Assembly: GCF_022023855.1 (NCBI RefSeq)
Contig: NZ_CP059455.1
Span: 1 to 64,000 of the forward strand
Length of the DNA: 64,000 nucleotides
Source of the DNA: Azospirillum brasilense
GTDB lineage: Bacteria; Pseudomonadota; Alphaproteobacteria; Azospirillales; Azospirillaceae
Reading direction: 5' to 3'
The notes below the pieces were generated by a model. That model was not told where the DNA came from. It did no database searches and saw nothing but the letters and a program-made list of their open reading frames with translations. The position numbers and the translations under genes were made by a program. Of this stretch, positions 61,001-64,000 are shown piece after piece. How positions within the stretch are numbered: the first letter of the stretch is position 1; each line of letters starts with the position of its first letter.

Positions 61001-62645
61001 GCACGGCCGCGGGCGCATAGGCGAGCAGCAGCGCGTGCCGGGTGATCTCGGCCGGGCTGACCCGCGCCGTGACGGGCGGCACCGGGATCGTCCCCACCGG
61101 CACGCCGACGGTCCGCGGCAGGGCTGGGCTGTACCGGCGGCCGTTGCCGAGCTTGCGGTACAGGCGCCATTTCTTGGACAGCGGCGCGAACAGGTCGGTG
61201 CGGTGACCGATGGTCTCGGCCGATCCCAGGAAGAGGCCGCCGCCGCCGTCCAGGCCGAAATGAAACAGGTCGAGGATCGACCGCTGGACCTTCGGGTCGA
61301 TGTAGATCAGGACGTTGCGGCAACTGATCAGGTCGAGATTGGAAAAGGGCGGATCGCTGATCATGTTCTGAACGGCGAAGGTGACCGTTTCCCGCAGCGT
61401 CCGGTTGACCTTGTAACCGGCATCGACGCGGGTGAAGAAGCGGGCCAGCCGTTCCGCCGAGACATCGACCGCGATGGTTTCCGGGTAGACGCCGGTTCGT
61501 GCGACGTCCAGCGCGTGCACGTCGATGTCGGTGCCGAACACCTTGACGTCGCAGGATCGGTTCGCCGCCGCGCAGGCTTCCATCAGAAGCATGGCGATGG
61601 AGTAGACCTCCTCGCCGGTAGCGCAGCCGGGGACCCAGACCCGGATCGGCCGGTCGGAGCTGCGGCTTCGCACCAGCGGGCCGAGAATGACCTCGTTGAG
61701 GACGTCGAAGGCTTCCGGATCGCGGAAGAAGCGGGTCACGCTGATCAGGATGTCGCGCGACAGCTGCTCGACCTCGCCGGGATGGGTTCCCAGGAACTCG
61801 CGGTAGTGGCGCATGCTGTCGATCTGGTGGATGCCCATGCGCCGTTCGATGCGGCGCACCAGCGTGCGCGTCTTGTAGGCCCGGTAGTCGTGGCGGCTCC
61901 GCGCCCGCATCAGTTCGAGAATGTGGTCGAAGTCCTCCCCGTCGGATTGGGGGATTTCGGATCGGGAATCGTCGTCGTCCCCGCCGCCGTCGCGGACGTA
62001 GGGCTGGCGGACGTAGCGGAGCAGCGCCTCGGCCATCCGCTCCGGAGGCAGCACGTAATCGGCCAGACCGGTCGCGATCGCGCTGCTCGGCATGCCCTCG
62101 AACGCCGCCGTCGCGGGGTCCTGGACGACGACCAGACCGCCGCACTCCTTGATCGCCTTCAACCCGGTCGTGCCGTCAGCCCCCGACCCGGACAGCACGA
62201 CGCAGATGGCGCCCTGCGCCCATTCGGCGGCCAGGGACCGGAAGAAGACGTCGATCGGCAGCGCGGCCGCTTCGTTCGCCGCCGTGCCGAGGGCGAAGCG
62301 TCCCCGTGTCATGGACAGCATGCGGCCCGCCGGGGCGACGTAGATGTGGTCCGCCTCGACCGGCATTCCGTCTTCGGCCGTGCGGACCGGCAACGGCGTG
62401 GCCTTCTCCAGCAGATCGACCATCAGCCGTTCGTTGTTCGGCGTGCGGTGCTGAAGGACGACAAGGGCAAGCCCGCTCGCCTCCGGGACGGCCTGCAGCA
62501 GGGCGGTGATGGCTTTCAACCCGCCCGCCGACGCGCCGATCCCGACGACGGCGACCGGTCCGCCCGAACGCTTGACCGGCGTGGTTATCCCAGGACCGGT
62601 TTGCGCGTCGTCCTGCCCGGTGAGGTCGTTGGGAGCGGTCATCAT
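58014..62645 (-). CDS. CheB-CheR-PAS-GAF hybrid histidine kinase/response regulator
   Basis: 1543 aa in one protein. CheB methylesterase (about 28-215; GIGASAGG with S39, VLQHRTPNNE, VVLSGSGADGTTGLK), CheR methyltransferase (about 240-500; SVTRFFRDPEAF, GCATGEEVYSIAMLL), PAS, long coiled coil (about 650-740, EELQSSNEEMETSKEELQSL), PAS (IATLFLSPDLRIKRFTAPAT), GAF (GADSVGIFVTSGGG), PAS, HisKA with SHDLRQPVQ, HATPase ([20 protein letters not shown]) and receiver (VLVIDDDPVVL, VIADYRLAG, LLHKPI). No chemoreceptor or other che gene is near. Both catalytic Ser and SAM motif look intact. Confidence 0.93.
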   Translation of the reverse strand: MMTAPNDLTGQDDAQTGPGITTPVKRSGGPVAVVGIGASAGGLKAITALLQAVPEASGLALVVLQHRTPNNERLMVDLLEKATPLPVRTAEDGMPVEADHIYVAPAGRMLSMTRGRFALGTAANEAAALPIDVFFRSLAAEWAQGAICVVLSGSGADGTTGLKAIKECGGLVVVQDPATAAFEGMPSSAIATGLADYVLPPERMAEALLRYVRQPYVRDGGGDDDDSRSEIPQSDGEDFDHILELMRARSRHDYRAYKTRTLVRRIERRMGIHQIDSMRHYREFLGTHPGEVEQLSRDILISVTRFFRDPEAFDVLNEVILGPLVRSRSSDRPIRVWVPGCATGEEVYSIAMLLMEACAAANRSCDVKVFGTDIDVHALDVARTGVYPETIAVDVSAERLARFFTRVDAGYKVNRTLRETVTFAVQNMISDPPFSNLDLISCRNVLIYIDPKVQRSILDLFHFGLDGGGGLFLGSAETIGHRTDLFAPLSKKWRLYRKLGNGRRYSPALPRTVGVPVGTIPVPPVTARVSPAEITRHALLLAYAPAAVLIDQQHRILYLYGPTSDFLDLPTGEMPQDLMAMMRGDLRLKVRGAVKRALESGQRVTVSRVRQTRGGVLSLLTVTVAPVRPPQAREDLLLVTFVRDAVMEPASPAGGGGADDLQASVEASVVEQLEHELRVTREDLSATILELEASNEALRVANEEILSINEELQSSNEEMETSKEELQSLNEELGTLNSQLHEKVDELESATNDLTNLLTSTDIATLFLSPDLRIKRFTAPATRLFSLIPTDIGRPITDVSRHFNDPELMDDVRKVLDTLSPLEREVRTESGNTLLRRVHPYRTQDNRIEGTVITFSDVTALKRTAAILAGRVRQQKLVADLGRKALGDEAIGALLQAASSLIAETFGADSVGIFVTSGGGGTLRMLEGCGWDQSGTAPRGEVPGDPSSHLGQILRSGQPFVVGDFATDRRVSGGPPAPGIASGVGVAFGGDGTTAPAVLALYSRQPNRFDEDDVEFVQAVATILGLAMERAAIQDTVRTARDFAESIVDTVREALLVLDAGLTVAAASQAYYRMFATTPEATLGHPMGALADGLFRDAALERRLKAMIADGSTIEALEITAGHDTEGPRALEINARPLSRSERPLILLGIEDVTGRNRARQALDAAKAVAEQASAGKTRFLAAASHDLRQPVQAAVLFHHLLSGQDLPPASARLLTSLGNTLTALHLMLEEILHVSRLDAGVVDVQAKPFRLRTLIGRLVEEFGPLADAAGLTLRSVDTGVTVRSDPKLLGRILQNLLANAVKYTDRGRILIGCRRAGGAVRVQVWDTGRGIPEGQLKAIFEEFHQVGNLGRDRRQGLGLGLSIVDRLALLLHHPIGVRSDPGRGSVFEIVVPLADDAEAMEEAATEPPLDGAGRRVLVIDDDPVVLDSIRQYLERYEFDVFGAVDRAAALVLFTRQRPPDLVIADYRLAGAETGADAIRHLRDAFGLAVPGIILTGDTSPERIREASRSGFSLLHKPIAPPDLAAAVRNALADDAADGDATP

Positions 62646-63206
62646 GCCCTCAAGTCCGCCGAACGGGACCCGCGCCCCAAGACCTCGGCATTGTGCGTTT
62701 CCAGCTTGCGATTCGAACGACGCATCGATCGGCTGTCGGTATCCAAGCCGGCGGGAGCCGTCGACAAACGGGTTAAAGAGCCAGCATCGCAGAGATATTA
62801 GAATTCAGCGCGTCTTCGCTAGGAAAGTCAACAAGCGTACGTCGTATTTCCGAGGCATCGGTCGACTTTCTTGGGAATTATTTCTCGATCCATGAAGCAT
62901 TGGCGAGACGTCCAATGGTTGGCAAGATTTCCACGGGAGCGTCCCGCACCGACGTGACGTTTTTTACCCGAACCGGAAGGGCGATCATCGGCCCTGGCCT
63001 CGATGGACACTTGGCATGCCGCCGTTGCTCCCAACCGATACGGTGACGCGCCCGCCGCCTTTATATGGTACGCAATCCGCCGTGGACTGTTGTGGCATGA
63101 CCATCTCCCTTGGTCACATTCCTGGCACGGCCACCGGCTGCATCGCAAGCGCCGCCGGCGGACGGGGCCGTCGCCCGAAACCGGTTCCAGCGAAGCGAGG
63201 CCGCCT
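62646..63206. other. Divergent intergenic stretch
   Basis: 560 bases between the divergent giant kinase and the transporter gene. No gene or RNA is supported; composition is mixed, AT-richer at 62790-62900. It should hold both promoters. Confidence 0.4.
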
Positions 63207-64000
63207 TTGACCCTTGATCAGGTTCTGGCCGTCACGATCCTCATCGGGCTGGTGACGTTGTTCGTCTGGAACCGGCTGCGCTACGATCTGGCGGCGCTGC
63301 TCGGACTTCTCGTCGCGATGGCGGGCGGCGTTGTCCCGCCGGACCGGGCCTTCGCCGGGTTCAGCGATCCGGTGGTGGTGATCGTCGCGTCGGCGCTCGT
63401 CGTCAGTGCAGGGGTCGGCAAGTCGGGCGTGATCGGACGGGCCGTCAGGAATCTGGAGCCCCACATGCGGACGACCGGAATGCAGGTGGCGGTTCTGACG
63501 GGCAGTGTCGCCGTCCTATCCGCCTTCATGAAGAACATCGGTGCCCTGGCGATCTTTCTGCCGATCGCCATGCAGATCGCCCGGCGCAGCGGCACCCCGG
63601 CCTCCAAGCTCCTTATGCCGATGGCGTTCGGATCGCTGATCGGGGGCCTCGTGACGCTGATCGGCACATCCCCCAACATCCTCGTCTCGCGCGTGCGCGC
63701 CGAACTTACCGGCACGCCATTCGCCATGTTCGATTTCGCGCCGGTCGGCCTCGGCATCGTGATGATGGGCTTTGCCTTCCTGGTGATCGGCTGGCGGCTG
63801 TTGCCGGGCGGACGCCAGGGGGCGAAGCCGGCGGCGGCGGCCTTCAACGTCGATCCCTATCTTTCGGAGGTGCGCCTGCCGGTCACGTCGCCTCTGGTTG
63901 GGAAAACGGTGGCCGATCTGGAGGCCCTCGGCGAGGGTGGCGTCAGCGTGATCGCCATCATTCGCGAATTGGAAAGGCGCTACGTCCCCGCGGGGCATTG
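63207..64000 (+). CDS. SLC13/DASS-type anion transporter, 5' part (runs off the window)
   Basis: 264 codons visible, open to the window end. TTG 63207 with CGAGG six bases upstream gives LTLDQVLAVTILIGLVTLFV. Membrane helices with family motifs: LLVAMAGGVVPPDRAFAGFS, VVSAGVGKSGVIGRAVRNLE, SAFMKNIGALAIFLPIAMQI, SLIGGLVTLIGTSPNILVSR. From about residue 220 a TrkA-C (RCK_C)-like domain begins (YLSEVRLPVTSPLVGKTVAD). Likely Na+- or H+-coupled sulfate/dicarboxylate uptake. Confidence 0.88.
   Translation, partial: MTLDQVLAVTILIGLVTLFVWNRLRYDLAALLGLLVAMAGGVVPPDRAFAGFSDPVVVIVASALVVSAGVGKSGVIGRAVRNLEPHMRTTGMQVAVLTGSVAVLSAFMKNIGALAIFLPIAMQIARRSGTPASKLLMPMAFGSLIGGLVTLIGTSPNILVSRVRAELTGTPFAMFDFAPVGLGIVMMGFAFLVIGWRLLPGGRQGAKPAAAAFNVDPYLSEVRLPVTSPLVGKTVADLEALGEGGVSVIAIIRELERRYVPAGH

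Noticed and set aside
56904-62801. 1965-aa open frame on the plus strand
   Set aside because: It lies opposite the CheB-CheR kinase and LysR genes, has low-complexity composition and no domain; it is a GC-skew shadow.

Overview
The window is GC-rich DNA with strong Shine-Dalgarno sites and few spacers. Its gene families (norCBQD, class I PhaC and phasins, ExoD, HWE kinase, DUF2382 stress proteins) point to an alphaproteobacterium. The mix of denitrification, PHB and many hybrid histidine kinases fits an Azospirillum-like Rhodospirillales replicon, probably a chromid or large plasmid. That placement is inference; no rRNA or tRNA gene is present.

1-9400: nitric oxide metabolism. norC-norB-norQ-norD form a tight operon for respiratory NO reductase and its assembly factors, followed by a DUF4142 periplasmic protein and a small DUF6522-like protein. 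A flavohaemoglobin gene (hmp) on the other strand gives an aerobic route of NO removal. A GAF histidine kinase starts on the far side of an hmp-proximal palindrome.

9400-29400: two paralogous dCache-PAS hybrid histidine kinases (9823-13017 and 26392-28911) bracket a mobile-DNA region. It holds an IS6-type element, a haemerythrin-phasin fusion gene and a nested stack. An IS3-family element (16959-26089, 26-bp perfect inverted repeats) is split by an IS66-family element (17666-25522, 8-bp target duplication). That IS66 is split twice more, in tnpC and in tnpB, by two related serine-recombinase elements (A, 17909-20484; B, 22111-24713). Each carries three overlapping genes: an HPLYG-motif protein, a ~60-aa protein and a ~690-aa recombinase. 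In both, the HPLYG reading frame has no start codon inside the integrated element. A Shine-Dalgarno and ATG sit at the opposite end, and joining the ends (the excised circle) gives an uninterrupted in-frame gene of 164 codons (A) or 170 codons (B). This split-gene-at-attP design is the main discovery of the window.

29400-38150: an AT-rich receiver protein, a DUF2279 protein, another receiver, a small XRE regulator, a serine resolvase, and a Tn5053/Tn7-like tniA-tniB-tniQ module with GAAAAG repeats in front of tniA. A decayed ACR3 arsenite-permease tail and a cold-shock gene follow.

38150-47200: a receiver/HWE-kinase pair, a small-protein operon with a pentapeptide-repeat protein, a CBS-domain gene broken by an in-frame amber codon, several small envelope proteins and a YbaL-type cation/proton antiporter.

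47200-64000: stress and storage genes: PHA synthase, ExoD, four DUF2382 proteins, a phasin, a membrane protein, LysR, OsmC, a CheB-CheR-PAS-GAF-kinase-receiver giant protein, and the start of a SLC13-type transporter that runs off the end.
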